Shown one piece after another: positions 16,956 to 25,698 of a stretch of DNA of 64,000 nt. The notes under the pieces are model-generated. The model did no database searches, was not told the DNA's origin, and worked only from the letters and a program-made list of their open reading frames with translations. The DNA comes from G963666705 sp963666705 (lineage in GTDB: Bacteria > Pseudomonadota > Alphaproteobacteria > CADEGL01): assembly GCA_963666705.2 (NCBI GenBank), contig CAXXKO010000001.1, forward strand, positions 806,001-870,000. Direction: 5' to 3'. Position numbers and translations under genes: made by a program. Within the stretch, counting starts at the first letter, position 1; each line of letters starts with the position of its first letter.

Positions 16956-18260
16956 ATGACCCATCCCCTGTTCGCGCCCGACATCAAGCTCGACGAGCCC
17001 TATTGGTGGGAGACGGCCGCGCCGCCCGAGGTGACGGCGCCGGAGCTGCCGGCGCGCGTCGATGTGGCCATCGTGGGCGGCGGCTATACCGGGCTCTCGG
17101 CCGCGCTCACCCTCCTCGGCGCGGGGCGGGAGGTGGCGGTGTTCGACGCCGAGCGCACGGGCTGGGGCTGCAGCAGCCGCAACGGCGGCCAGATCGGCAT
17201 CAAGCTGCGCCGCTCCCTCGACGACCTCACGCGCGGCTTCGGCCGGCCGCGGGCCATCGCCATGGTACGCGAGAAGATGGAGTCGCGCGCCTACGTCGCA
17301 CATCTGGTGGAGAGCGAGGGGCTCGACTGCGACTTCACCTGGTGCGGCCGCTTCGTGGGCGCCTATCGGCCCGAGCACTACGAGACCCTCGCCGCCGAGG
17401 TCGGCCCGCTCGAGAAGGAGCTTGGCGAGGAGTGCCACATGGTGCCGCGGTCCGACCAGCGCTCCGAGCTCGGCACGGACACCTATTTCGGCGGCCAGGT
17501 GCTGCCCCGCAACGCCTCCCTTCATCCCGGCAAGCTCGCGGCCGAGCTCACGCGCGTGGTGTTGGCGAAGGGCGGGCGCGTCTTCGACGCAACCCCGGTC
17601 GCGGCCGTCGAGCGCAACGGCGAGGGCTTCACCGTCACCACCACAAGGGGCAAGCTCGAGGCCCGGGAGGTGATCGTCGCCACCAACGGCTACACGGGCG
17701 GCATGTTCCCCGATCTGCGCCGCCGGCTCATCCCCATCGGCAGCTATGTGATCGCGACCGAGCCGCTGCCAACCGGGCTCATGGACCAGCTCATGCCCAA
17801 GCGCCGGGTGACCAGCGACACGCGCCGCGTGGTGCACTATTACCGGCCCTCGCCCGACGGCACGCGCATCGTCTGGGGCGGGCGCGTGGCCGCGTCGGAG
17901 ACCGACTGCCGGGTCAGTGCGCCGCGCCTCCACGCCGCCATGTGCGCGATCCTGCCCGAGATGCGCGATGTCCGCATCACCCATTCCTGGATGGGCTTCG
18001 TGGCCTATACCTTCAACCACCTGCCTTCCGTCGGCGTGCGCGATGGTATCCACTATTCCATGGGCTATTGCGGCTCGGGCGCCTCCATGGCCCCCTGGCT
18101 CGGCCACAAGGTGGCGCTCAAGCTCCTGGGCAAGGAGAAGGAAGGCGCCACCGCCTTCGACGACGTGAAGTTCGAGACCCGGCCCCTCTATACCGGCACG
18201 CCCTGGTTCCTCGCGGGCGCCGTCCTCTGGTACCGCTTCCTCGACCGGGTCGGGCGCTAG
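16956..18260 (+). CDS. FAD-dependent oxidoreductase, DadA/PuuB-like
   Basis: A 434-residue flavoenzyme of the D-amino-acid-oxidase (DAO) superfamily. The dinucleotide-binding motif VAIVGGGYTGLSAAL lies near residue 35, with the second FAD contact FDAERTGWGCSSRNGGQIG. The C-terminal YSMGYCGSGASMAPWLG loop closes the FAD site. The PYWWETAAPP leader and SSRNGGQ motif resemble gamma-glutamylputrescine oxidase (PuuB) and related amine oxidases. A close paralog follows 223 nt downstream. Substrate is probably a secondary or primary amine. Confidence 0.85.
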   Translation: MTHPLFAPDIKLDEPYWWETAAPPEVTAPELPARVDVAIVGGGYTGLSAALTLLGAGREVAVFDAERTGWGCSSRNGGQIGIKLRRSLDDLTRGFGRPRAIAMVREKMESRAYVAHLVESEGLDCDFTWCGRFVGAYRPEHYETLAAEVGPLEKELGEECHMVPRSDQRSELGTDTYFGGQVLPRNASLHPGKLAAELTRVVLAKGGRVFDATPVAAVERNGEGFTVTTTRGKLEAREVIVATNGYTGGMFPDLRRRLIPIGSYVIATEPLPTGLMDQLMPKRRVTSDTRRVVHYYRPSPDGTRIVWGGRVAASETDCRVSAPRLHAAMCAILPEMRDVRITHSWMGFVAYTFNHLPSVGVRDGIHYSMGYCGSGASMAPWLGHKVALKLLGKEKEGATAFDDVKFETRPLYTGTPWFLAGAVLWYRFLDRVGR

Positions 18261-18282
18261 TGGCTCGAACCCGGCGCCCCGA

Positions 18283-18306
18283 ACCCTCTCCCCGCGGGGA
18301 GAGGGT
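18283..18306. repeat. 24-bp perfect palindrome, copy 1
   Basis: ACCCTCTCCCCG joined directly to its complement. This kind of CCCTCTCCCC palindrome is a common intergenic repeat in alphaproteobacteria and may act as a terminator or REP-like element. It is followed by a GCGCGCAGTGCGCGC hairpin. Confidence 0.7.
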
Positions 18307-18394
18307 GGCGCGCAGTGCGCGCCGGGTGAGGGCGTGGCCGCCGTCGGGCGGCCGAAAGACTCCTTTTACGCGCTATCGCGCGCCCCTCACCCCG

Positions 18395-18416
18395 ACCCTC
18401 TCCCCGCGGGGCGAGG
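18395..18416. repeat. Palindrome, copy 2 (one mismatch)
   Basis: ACCCTCTCCCCGCGGGGCGAGG repeats the core of the palindrome 112 bp upstream with one change in the right arm. Together the copies bracket the gap between the two FAD oxidoreductase genes and share CCCTCACCC-type flanks in opposite orientation. Confidence 0.6.
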
Positions 18417-18483
18417 GGGAAGATTATGTCGCGTTCGCTCCACTAGGGAAGGGGCCGCGCCCGGCGCCGGCGCGGCGGTGGTG

Positions 18484-19791
18484 ATGGCCGATCCGGCGCG
18501 CGACCCGGCGATCGAGGCTACGCCCTACTGGTGGGTGGCGGCGCCGCCGTTCGACCCGCCGGTCGTCGCCCTGCCGGCCAGTGCCGACGTGGCCATCGTG
18601 GGTGCGGGCTATGCCGGGCTCACGGCGGCGATTCGCCTGGCGCGCGGCGGGCGATCGGTGCTGGTGTGCGATGCCGAGGCGGCGGGCTGGGGGGCCAGCT
18701 CGCGCAGCCAGGGCCAAATCGGCGCCGTCTTCAAGCGCGACTTCGGGCACTACGAATCCGCCTACGGCACTGCCGCGGCCTGCGCCATCTTCCGTGAGGG
18801 GCAGGAGGCTGTCGCCTTCGTTCAGGACCTGATCGCGCGCGAAGGCATAGAGTGTCATCTGGAGGCGAACGGCCGCGTCGTCCTGGCCTATACGCCCACT
18901 GGTTACGAAGCGCTCGCGCGCGAGCTCGAGGTGCTGCGCCGGCATATCGGCTTCGAGGCCGACATGCTGCCGCGCGCCGAGCAGCATCGCGAGGTGGGGA
19001 CGGATTTCTACTACGGCGGCCAGATCCGCCACCGCGACGCGAACCTCCACCCCGCCCTCTTTCACAAGAGCCTCCTCGACCGCGCGCGCGAGGCCGGCGT
19101 GAGAATCGCCGCGCACACGCCGGTGACCGGCATCCGGCGTGAGGGCGATGGCTTCGAGGTCGCGACGACGCGCGGCCGCATCAAGGCCCGCGACGTGATC
19201 GTCGCCACCAACGGATACACCGGCGCCGCGACGCCGGACCTGCGCCGCCGCGTGGTGCCCATCGGCGCCTATTGCTTCGCGACCGAGCGGCTCGCGCCCG
19301 AGCTGATCGCCCAGGTGCTGCCCAAGCGCCGCGCCTTCAGCGACACGGCCAAGCTCGTCCTCGGCTTCCGCCACGCGCCGGACGCACCACGCCTCATCTT
19401 CGGCGGCCGGGCGTCCCTGACCGAGACCGACCCGCGCCGCGCCGCGCCCCGCGTCTACCGGCGCGCGGTCGAGGTCTTCCCGGCCTTGGACGGCGTGGGG
19501 GTGAGCCACACCTGGACTGGCTTCGTCGGCTTCACCTTCCAGTACCTGCCCCATATCGGCGTGCGCGACGGGGTGCATTACGCGCTCGGCTGCTGCGGCT
19601 CGGGCATCGCCATGCAGCCCCATCTCGGCAACAAGCTCGCCGGCCGAATCTTGGGCGCGAACGACACCGCGACCGCCTTCGACGCCCTCCCCTTCGCGAC
19701 CAGGCCCTTCTATTTCGGCAAGCCCTGGTTCCTCGGCCCCGTCCTTTGGGGGTACCGCTGGCTGGATGCGCGGGCGCGGTGGCCGGGATAG
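18484..19791 (+). CDS. FAD-dependent oxidoreductase, paralog of the upstream gene
   Basis: A 435-residue DAO-superfamily enzyme with the same layout as its neighbour: PYWWVAAPPF leader, VAIVGAGYAGLTAAI nucleotide site, CDAEAAGWGASSRSQGQIG, IVATNGYTGAATPDLRRR and the C-terminal GCCGSGIAMQPHLGNK loop. SSRSQGQ replaces SSRNGGQ, which may alter substrate choice. ATG 18484 is used; GTG codons 3-6 nt upstream are possible. The pair looks like an old tandem duplication, now diverged, separated by palindromic repeats. Confidence 0.85.
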   Translation: MADPARDPAIEATPYWWVAAPPFDPPVVALPASADVAIVGAGYAGLTAAIRLARGGRSVLVCDAEAAGWGASSRSQGQIGAVFKRDFGHYESAYGTAAACAIFREGQEAVAFVQDLIAREGIECHLEANGRVVLAYTPTGYEALARELEVLRRHIGFEADMLPRAEQHREVGTDFYYGGQIRHRDANLHPALFHKSLLDRAREAGVRIAAHTPVTGIRREGDGFEVATTRGRIKARDVIVATNGYTGAATPDLRRRVVPIGAYCFATERLAPELIAQVLPKRRAFSDTAKLVLGFRHAPDAPRLIFGGRASLTETDPRRAAPRVYRRAVEVFPALDGVGVSHTWTGFVGFTFQYLPHIGVRDGVHYALGCCGSGIAMQPHLGNKLAGRILGANDTATAFDALPFATRPFYFGKPWFLGPVLWGYRWLDARARWPG

Positions 19792-20023
19792 GGCGTGTGT
19801 CTCCGATTTGGTGCTTCGGATTGGGATTTGGTGCGCTGGAGGCGGGATGTGGCTTGGGGCGTCTACTCAGATAAAGGCTGCCATTCCAAATGAGGCGACG
19901 GAACAGCGGTTTAGCCAGAGTTCGTCAACCGCATAGCTTTTGTATATTTTGTGGCATCACCTCAGGATGAGTTGCGTGTCCATATTGACCGGAGAGATTT
20001 TCATTTGTTTGTCCGAACTTGCA

Positions 20024-20302
20024 CTATGATAACAGGTCTGAGAAAAAAACTTGATTATCTACTCTTTTTGGCGTCGAGCCATCGACTGGGAATGCAATTT
20101 CACGAACTGAATAGAATTTGCGCAGACGTTCGCGATAATTAGGACCGAAGGGTTTATAGTACGGCTTTCCAATGCGCTTTCCATTTTCTATTCGGCTTAT
20201 CGCTGTTTGTGGTATTTCAGTCTCCTCGCTAACTGCCATTTGGGTGATGCTCAGAATTCCGCGAGCGTCCCGATATTGTTTGCAAGTCGGTATGTATAGC
20301 AT
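20024..20302 (-). CDS. Small XRE-type helix-turn-helix protein
   Basis: A 92-residue protein whose residues 12-42 form a Cro/C1-type HTH: ARGILSITQMAVSEETEIPQ followed by TAISRIENGK. The rest (KPFGPNYRERLRKFYSV) has no recognisable domain. Codon use is AT-rich, unlike the chromosome around it, and the gene sits in a roughly 750-bp AT-rich patch (19.8-20.55 kb) just outside an IS3 element. It could be an orphan regulator of a lost toxin-antitoxin or phage module. Confidence 0.6.
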   Translation of the reverse strand: MLYIPTCKQYRDARGILSITQMAVSEETEIPQTAISRIENGKRIGKPYYKPFGPNYRERLRKFYSVREIAFPVDGSTPKRVDNQVFFSDLLS

Positions 20303-20535
20303 AATTCATTTTCCTATTTACTTCGTGAATAAGGTCTATCTTATTGATATAATTACATAAATATCGATATAAATCTGCCCCGGGGGAGAAGTTTTTCTTC
20401 CGCTTGGAAAGTGCCGAGCTTTCAGGCGAAGTACAACTCCGGTTCATGCTGCAACCGGAGCATGAATAAGATGGCGTATCTTCTGCCATTGGTATGTTGG
20501 CTCGGACTTCAACTCAGGGTCGCTAACGAAAACGC

Positions 20536-20549
20536 CTATTACCTTCCGT
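20536..20549 (+). repeat. 14-bp direct repeat flanking IS3, left copy
   Basis: CTATTACCTTCCGT; an identical copy lies at 23369-23382, exactly on the other side of the IS3 element. It is read as a target duplication, although it is longer than the 3-5 bp usual for IS3. Confidence 0.6.
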
Positions 20550-20670
20550 TGTATCGCACCCGGTTCCTTGGACACAAGTTTGTCTCATGCGGCGGGCCTG
20601 AGTGACATCGCGGTGTGCCACGCCTGACGAGCTTGAGCGGGGCTCAGGTAGCCGTTCTTCTCCACGATCC

Positions 20671-22062
20671 GAGCTATGGCTGAATCTTGGTGACGGTATG
20701 GGTCAGGCGGCGGCTTGCGGTTGTTGCCTGACGGCTTCGATGCCGTCGATGAACTTTACACCGACGATCAGCTTGGGCAACTGGTTGTGTCCGTCGAGGC
20801 GGCGCCAACTGTTTTGTGCCCCCTGGGTGAGCTTGAAGACCATGGCGAGCGCCGTCTTGTTGGAGAGGCATCCCTTGGATCGCACGGTACGGTGTCGCAC
20901 GGTGGCGAATGTGCTTTCGATGGGGTTGGTTGTCCGCAGGTGCTTCCAATGCTCGGCGGGAAAGTCGTAGAACGCCAGCAGCGTTTCGCGATCCTTGGCC
21001 AGGCATGCAGCCGCCTTTTCGTATTTGACGGCGTAGGTCTCGATGAAGGTGTCGAAGGCGTTGTCTGCGTCGCTCCTGGTCTCGGCCATCCAGATGTCCT
21101 GGAGAGCACGCTTTGCCTTCGATTGCTGGCTCTTGGGCAGCTTGTTCAAGACGTTCGCGGTCTTGTGCACCCAACAGCGCTGGCCGCGCGTCCGGGACCA
21201 CACTTCCTCGATCGCCTTCCAGAAGCCGAGCGCGCCGTCGGCGACCGCGAGTTCAGGCCCCATCGCGAGCCCGCGCCGCTTGAGGTCGAGCAGCAGCTCG
21301 CGCCATGATTGGGTGCTCTCGCGCACGCCGTCGATGAGGCCGACGAGTTCCTTCTTGCCCTCGGGCGTCGCGCCGATGATGACCAACAGGCATTGCGCGT
21401 CGTCCTCGAGCCGGGCCTGCACGTGGATGCCGTCGGCCCAGAAGTAGACGTAGCGCCGGGCCGACAGATCCCGCTTCAGCCAGTGTGCGTGCTCCCCCGC
21501 CCAGACTTCGGTGAGCCGCGCGATGGACGAGGCCGAGAGGCCGCCGGCGTCCGGCCCGAGTAAGGCCGCCAGCGCCTCGGTGAAGTCGCCGGTGGAGATG
21601 CCCTTGAGGTAGAGGATGGGGATCAGGACCTCGAGGCTCTTCGAGCGCCGCGCATAAGGCGGCAGCAGCGCCGAGGAGAAGCGGATGCGATCGGCGCCCA
21701 GCCCCGTGCGGTCGCGGACCCGTGGCCCGCGAACCGCGACCGGGCCGATGCCGGTCATGATCTCGCGTTCCGGCAGATGACCGTGGCGCACCAGCCGTTG
21801 GCGGCCTTCATCGGTGCGCTCCTCGGCGTGGCTCCCGAGGAACGCGGCCACCTCGGCCTCGACCGCTTGGGCCAAAAGGGAAGGGGCGCCGTTGCGCAGC
21901 ACCTCGGTCAACGGATCGGAAAACGTCGATGGCTGGGAAAGCTTCAAAACGTTATTGTCGGTCACGGCGTATCACTCCTTTGCTGGAGAAGTGGAGGCTC
22001 AATCACCCCCACGATACGCCACCTTAACCCTTCACGCCGTCACCAACTTCTGGCCATAGCTC
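20671..22062 (-). mobile_element. IS256-family element, copy 1 (intact)
   Basis: 1,392 bp with ends GAGCTATGGCTGAATCTTGG and GAGCTATGGCCAGAAGTTGG (right end read inward), both continuing TGACGG. The target ACGATCC (7 bp, or CACGATCC as 8 bp with a shared C) is repeated on both sides. It lies inside the IS3 orfB coding region. A second copy (38994-40464) is nearly identical except for an internal 79-bp net insertion. Confidence 0.92.
20703..21965 (-). CDS. IS256-family (mutator-type) transposase
   Basis: A 420-residue DDE transposase. Catalytic residues sit in YFWADGIHVQ (first Asp), AVADGALGFW (second Asp) and TTNPIESTFATVRHR (Glu). The W-H pattern QRCWVHKTANVL between the second Asp and the Glu is typical of the family. 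The start is GTG (21963-21965) with GGAGT about 10 nt upstream. The frame is complete, so this copy could be active and could mobilise the defective second copy. Confidence 0.93.
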   Translation of the reverse strand: MTDNNVLKLSQPSTFSDPLTEVLRNGAPSLLAQAVEAEVAAFLGSHAEERTDEGRQRLVRHGHLPEREIMTGIGPVAVRGPRVRDRTGLGADRIRFSSALLPPYARRSKSLEVLIPILYLKGISTGDFTEALAALLGPDAGGLSASSIARLTEVWAGEHAHWLKRDLSARRYVYFWADGIHVQARLEDDAQCLLVIIGATPEGKKELVGLIDGVRESTQSWRELLLDLKRRGLAMGPELAVADGALGFWKAIEEVWSRTRGQRCWVHKTANVLNKLPKSQQSKAKRALQDIWMAETRSDADNAFDTFIETYAVKYEKAAACLAKDRETLLAFYDFPAEHWKHLRTTNPIESTFATVRHRTVRSKGCLSNKTALAMVFKLTQGAQNSWRRLDGHNQLPKLIVGVKFIDGIEAVRQQPQAAA

Positions 22063-22895
22063 ACGATCCACTGGGCATTGTACTGTTCGACGAACCCGCG
22101 GACGGCGTTCCGCAGCTCCGCGATGTTGCGGTAGATGCGGCCATGGATGATCTGTTCCTTGAGCGTGCGATTGAACCTCTCGGCGACGCCGTTGGTCTGG
22201 GGCTGTTCGACGAAGGCGTAGGACGGCTGGATGCCCCAGAACTTGATCTGGTTGGTGAAGTGGTCCGACAGATACTGGGAGCCGTGATCCATCCGCAAGG
22301 CCAGCCCCCGCGCCGCACCGGCGGAGGTCGAGGCATACAGCCTCGCAAGCCCCATGGAGATCGGCTGAAGGGCGGCGAAGCGGTCGCCTCGCTTGCACAC
22401 ATGCCAGCCGACGCACTCGGCGTTCCAATGCTCGATGGCGGTGAATATCCAGCCCCAGCCGTCGTCCACCGTGAACACCCGAACGCCGTCCGTGCCCCAC
22501 ATGAGGTTGGGGGCATGGGTGATGATCTCACCGACATGGGGATTTCCGCCACGGCGGCGGCAGCGATGGGGCGAGAGCAGGTTGTTCTCGCGCATCACCC
22601 GGAGCACCCGCTTGCGGGAAACACGGATGCCACGACAGACCCGAAGCCGAGCCCAGACCTTGCGGTGTCCCTCGCCCTCCCAGGGGGATGCCTCCAGGTC
22701 GGCCTCGATGGCCACCAGCAGAGCCTCGTCCGAGATCGAGGGCTTCGGTCCCCGGCGCTTTGCTGGTGGGCGCTCAGCGGTGGCCTGCTGCCGGGATTTC
22801 ATGGCGTAGAACGAGGAACGGGCAAAACTCCAGGCCGCACAGACCCGCTGGAGGCCGTAGGCCAAACCCGTGCCGGGAGAGGTGGCGGCACTCAT
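22032..22895 (-). pseudogene. IS3 orfB integrase, C-terminus replaced by IS256
   Basis: The catalytic core of an IS3 transposase (rve fold): LMWGTDGVRVF, RMDHGSQYLSDHF and TNGVAERFNRTLKEQ supply D, D and E. The frame runs off its own sequence at QWIV and ends SYGQKLVTA in the IS256 right end. The original C-terminus (EKNGYLSPAQARQAWH...) is found in frame on the far side of IS256, ending at 20585. The ancestral protein would be about 303 residues. The DDE core is intact, so the truncated protein might still fold. Confidence 0.88.
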
Positions 22896-23323
22896 CGCCG
22901 CGACCTCCGCCGCCCCAAAGGGCCGGACGTCTCCGTCTTGGCCTCCAGCAGTTCCACCTGCATGATCAACTCCCCGATCCGCTTCATGGCGATGTCCAGT
23001 TCCGCCTTCACCGGATCGCCCTTGCGTTCCTTGAGCGAGGCATCGATCCCGGCGATCGCCTTCTCACGCCACTGCTCGAGCCGGAAAATCTCCACGCCCA
23101 ACTGCCGCGACAAAAGTTCCACCGGCTCGCCACGCAAAAGCCGCAGGGCAACCTCACGCTTGCGCGTCACCGTCCACCGCTGGCCAAGTCCCAGCGGGCC
23201 TGCCGGCGAAACCTGGCCCGGGGAAAACGTGGACGAGCCAAGCTCGCCCTCGTTTACCACAGGCCCATCAACAGCAACTTTGTTCTCAAAATTGTCGGTC
23301 ATGTTCCGGTCCTCCTTGGACAC
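22892..23323 (-). CDS. IS3 orfA, helix-turn-helix protein
   Basis: 143 residues. The HTH lies in TRKREVALRLLRGEPVELL followed by SRQLGVEIFRLEQWREKAIAG, then a coiled-coil segment (AELDIAMKRIGELIMQVELL) that normally dimerises the transposase. Its TGA overlaps the orfB ATG by 4 nt (ATGA), so orfB is reached by re-initiation rather than the -1 frameshift used by many IS3 members. Confidence 0.85.
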   Translation of the reverse strand: MSKEDRNMTDNFENKVAVDGPVVNEGELGSSTFSPGQVSPAGPLGLGQRWTVTRKREVALRLLRGEPVELLSRQLGVEIFRLEQWREKAIAGIDASLKERKGDPVKAELDIAMKRIGELIMQVELLEAKTETSGPLGRRRSRR

Positions 23324-23526
23324 TTCGATTAAGCCAATTCTGTGTCCAAGGAAATCGGGTCCGACTCACTATTACCTTCCGTGAATACCTACGGCCGGGC
23401 GCAAGGCGGAAACGATCCGCCGAGCTTCAAACCGAGGCGCCACCGTCTCTGATTGCCCGGTCCGTCGGACGCCCCGCATATGATACGCTCCCCCGCATTG
23501 GCCCAACGCAAGCGGGAGACCCCACC

Positions 23527-25482
23527 ATGGCCGCCACCTTGCCCAACCTGTTCCGGCCGCTCGCGCTTGGCCCGATCGAGGTCAAGAACCGGATCTTCTC
23601 GACCGGCCACATGACCCTGATGCTCGATGGCGCGGGGCCGAGCGACGACATGATCGCCTATCACGCGGCGCGGGCGGCGGGCGGTGCCGGGCTCATCATC
23701 ACCGAGGCCTCGGCCGTCCATCCCGCCACCGGGCCTTGGCATATCCTGTCCTTCTCGGACGAGTGCATTCCCGGCTACCGCCGCATCGTCGAGGCCGTGC
23801 ACCCCCACGGCACCAAGGTGTTCGGCCAGATGGGCCATGGCGGCGGGCACAACTATACGACGCTGGACGGCAGCCGGCCGGTCGCCTATGGGCCTTCGGC
23901 GCTGCCGCGCGAATGGTCCCACAACATGCCGCGCGCCATGAGCCACGCGGAGATCGCCGACGTCGTCGAGCACTACGCCGCCGCGGCCTTGCGCATGAAG
24001 ACGGCGGGGTTGGACGGGGTCGAGCTCCTGGCCAGCCATGGCCTGCTGCCGGCGCAGTTCCTCAATCCCCGCATGAACCGGCGCGAAGACGAGTACGGCG
24101 GCAGCCTCGCGAACCGCATGCGCTTCCTGCGCGAGATCATCGCCGCCGTGCGCGCTCGCATCGGCCGCGACATCGTCTTCGGCATGCGCATCTGCGGCGA
24201 CGAGAAGCAGCACAACAGCATGGAGTCGGACGAGGTCATCGAGGTCTGCAAGGCGCTCGATGCCGATGGGCTGCTCGACTACTTCAACGTCGCCGCCGGC
24301 ACCATGGAGGGCATGACGGGGATCATCCATGTGGTGCCGCAAATGGCCTTCGAGGCAGGCTATACCGCACCCCTCGCGGCGGCGATCAGGGCCAAGGTCT
24401 CCAAGCCCGTGCTGGTGGCCGGGCGTATCAACCAGCCCCAGGTCGCCGAGCAGGTGATCGCCAGCGGCCAGGCCGACATGTGCGGCATGACCCGGGCCAT
24501 GATCTGCGACCCGGAGATGGCGAACAAGGCAGCCGCCAGCCGGTTCGACGACATCCGCGCCTGCGTCGGCTGCAACCAGACCTGTATCGGCCACCTGGTC
24601 GTGGGCTATCCCATCTCCTGCATCCAGCACCCGGAGACCGGGCGCGAGCTGACCTATGGCGCGCGCGAGCCGGCCAAGCACCGGCGCAAGATCCTGGTCG
24701 CGGGCGGCGGCCCGGGCGGCATGAAGGCCGCGGCCGTGGCGGCAGAGAGAGGCCACGACGTAACTCTCTATGAGAGTGCGAATGCCCTGGGCGGCCAGAT
24801 CCTGCTGGCCCAACTGTTGCCGGGGCGCACCGAGTTCGGCGGCATCGTCACCAACCTCGTGCAGGAGATGAAATTGGCCGGCGTCGCGGTCCGCTTGGGC
24901 ACGGAGGTGACGCGCGCCCTCGTCGAGGCCGAGGCGCCCGACGCCGTGATCGTCGCCACCGGCGCGCGCCCAGCCACACCGGAGATCGAAGGGGCGGACG
25001 AAGCCCATATCGTCGAGGCCTGGCGGGTCATCCGGGACGAGGCCAATGTCGGCCACAGCGTCGTCATCGCCGATTGGCGCTGCGACTGGATCGGCCTCGG
25101 CGTGGCCGAGAAGCTGGCGCGCGCCGGATGCCGGGTCCGCCTGGCGGTCAATGGCACGATGGCCGGGCAGACGATCACGGAGACGGTCCGCGACCACTGG
25201 GTCGGCGTGTTGCACGACCTCGGTGTCGAGGTCATCACCTACGCCCGGCCCTATGGCGCCGACGCGGACAGCGCCTACTTCGAGCATACCACCAGCGGCA
25301 AGCCCATTATCTTCGAGGAGGTCGACACGCTTGTCACGGCGCTCGGCCACGCGCCGGCGACGGCGCTGGAGAAGGCGCTCGAGGGCTGGGGCGGGGAAGC
25401 CCATTACGCCGGCGACTGCCTGAACCCGCGCACCGTCGAGGAGGCCGTGCTCGAAGGCCTCAAGGCGGGCTTCGCGGTTTAG
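23527..25482 (+). CDS. OYE/TMADH-like Fe-S flavoenzyme, copy 1
   Basis: 651 residues with three parts. Residues 1-350 form an old-yellow-enzyme FMN barrel (RPLALGPIEVKNRIFSTGH, NRREDEYGGSLANRMRF). Next comes a 4Fe-4S cluster (CVGCNQTCIGH...ISC) and a C-terminal NAD/FAD Rossmann pair (ILVAGGGPGGMKAAAV, VTLYESANALGGQILLA). This is the architecture of trimethylamine dehydrogenase, 2,4-dienoyl-CoA reductase and N-methylproline (stachydrine) demethylase; the length and CVGCNQTC motif best suit the demethylase/dehydrogenase side. The second copy follows at once. Confidence 0.85.
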   Translation: MAATLPNLFRPLALGPIEVKNRIFSTGHMTLMLDGAGPSDDMIAYHAARAAGGAGLIITEASAVHPATGPWHILSFSDECIPGYRRIVEAVHPHGTKVFGQMGHGGGHNYTTLDGSRPVAYGPSALPREWSHNMPRAMSHAEIADVVEHYAAAALRMKTAGLDGVELLASHGLLPAQFLNPRMNRREDEYGGSLANRMRFLREIIAAVRARIGRDIVFGMRICGDEKQHNSMESDEVIEVCKALDADGLLDYFNVAAGTMEGMTGIIHVVPQMAFEAGYTAPLAAAIRAKVSKPVLVAGRINQPQVAEQVIASGQADMCGMTRAMICDPEMANKAAASRFDDIRACVGCNQTCIGHLVVGYPISCIQHPETGRELTYGAREPAKHRRKILVAGGGPGGMKAAAVAAERGHDVTLYESANALGGQILLAQLLPGRTEFGGIVTNLVQEMKLAGVAVRLGTEVTRALVEAEAPDAVIVATGARPATPEIEGADEAHIVEAWRVIRDEANVGHSVVIADWRCDWIGLGVAEKLARAGCRVRLAVNGTMAGQTITETVRDHWVGVLHDLGVEVITYARPYGADADSAYFEHTTSGKPIIFEEVDTLVTALGHAPATALEKALEGWGGEAHYAGDCLNPRTVEEAVLEGLKAGFAV

Positions 25483-25698
25483 GGCATTTCATGATCGATC
25501 GGCACCGGCCCACACCCCAACCCGTCCACCCACGCAAGCGCCGATAACCTCGCGTGAATGCCCGCGGTCGGGCGTAAGGCGGACGCGATCCGCCGGACTT
25601 CAAACCGAGGCACCATTGTCTCTGATTGCACGGCCCGCCGGACGCCCCGGGTATGATACGGTTCCCCGAATTGGATCGATGCAAGCGGGAGACCGACC

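Larger units (their letters stand above)
20550..23368 (-). mobile_element. IS3-family element interrupted by IS256
   Basis: Terminal inverted repeats are imperfect but clear: TGTATCGCACCCGG at 20550 and TGAGTCGGACCCGA read inward from 23368, both continuing into TTCCTTGGACACA. The element carries orfA and orfB on the minus strand and is flanked by identical 14-bp sequence. An IS256 (20671-22062) lies in the last part of orfB, so this copy is probably immobile unless IS256 excises precisely. Confidence 0.85.

Noticed and set aside
19951..20142. Plus-strand frame of 63 codons in the AT-rich patch
   Set aside because: It overlaps the HTH gene antisense, has no ribosome site and no similarity visible.
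23389..25404. Open frame of 671 codons on the minus strand
   Set aside because: It lies exactly opposite the OYE-type gene, has low-complexity Arg/Gly/Asp composition and no recognisable motif. It is a by-product of high GC content.
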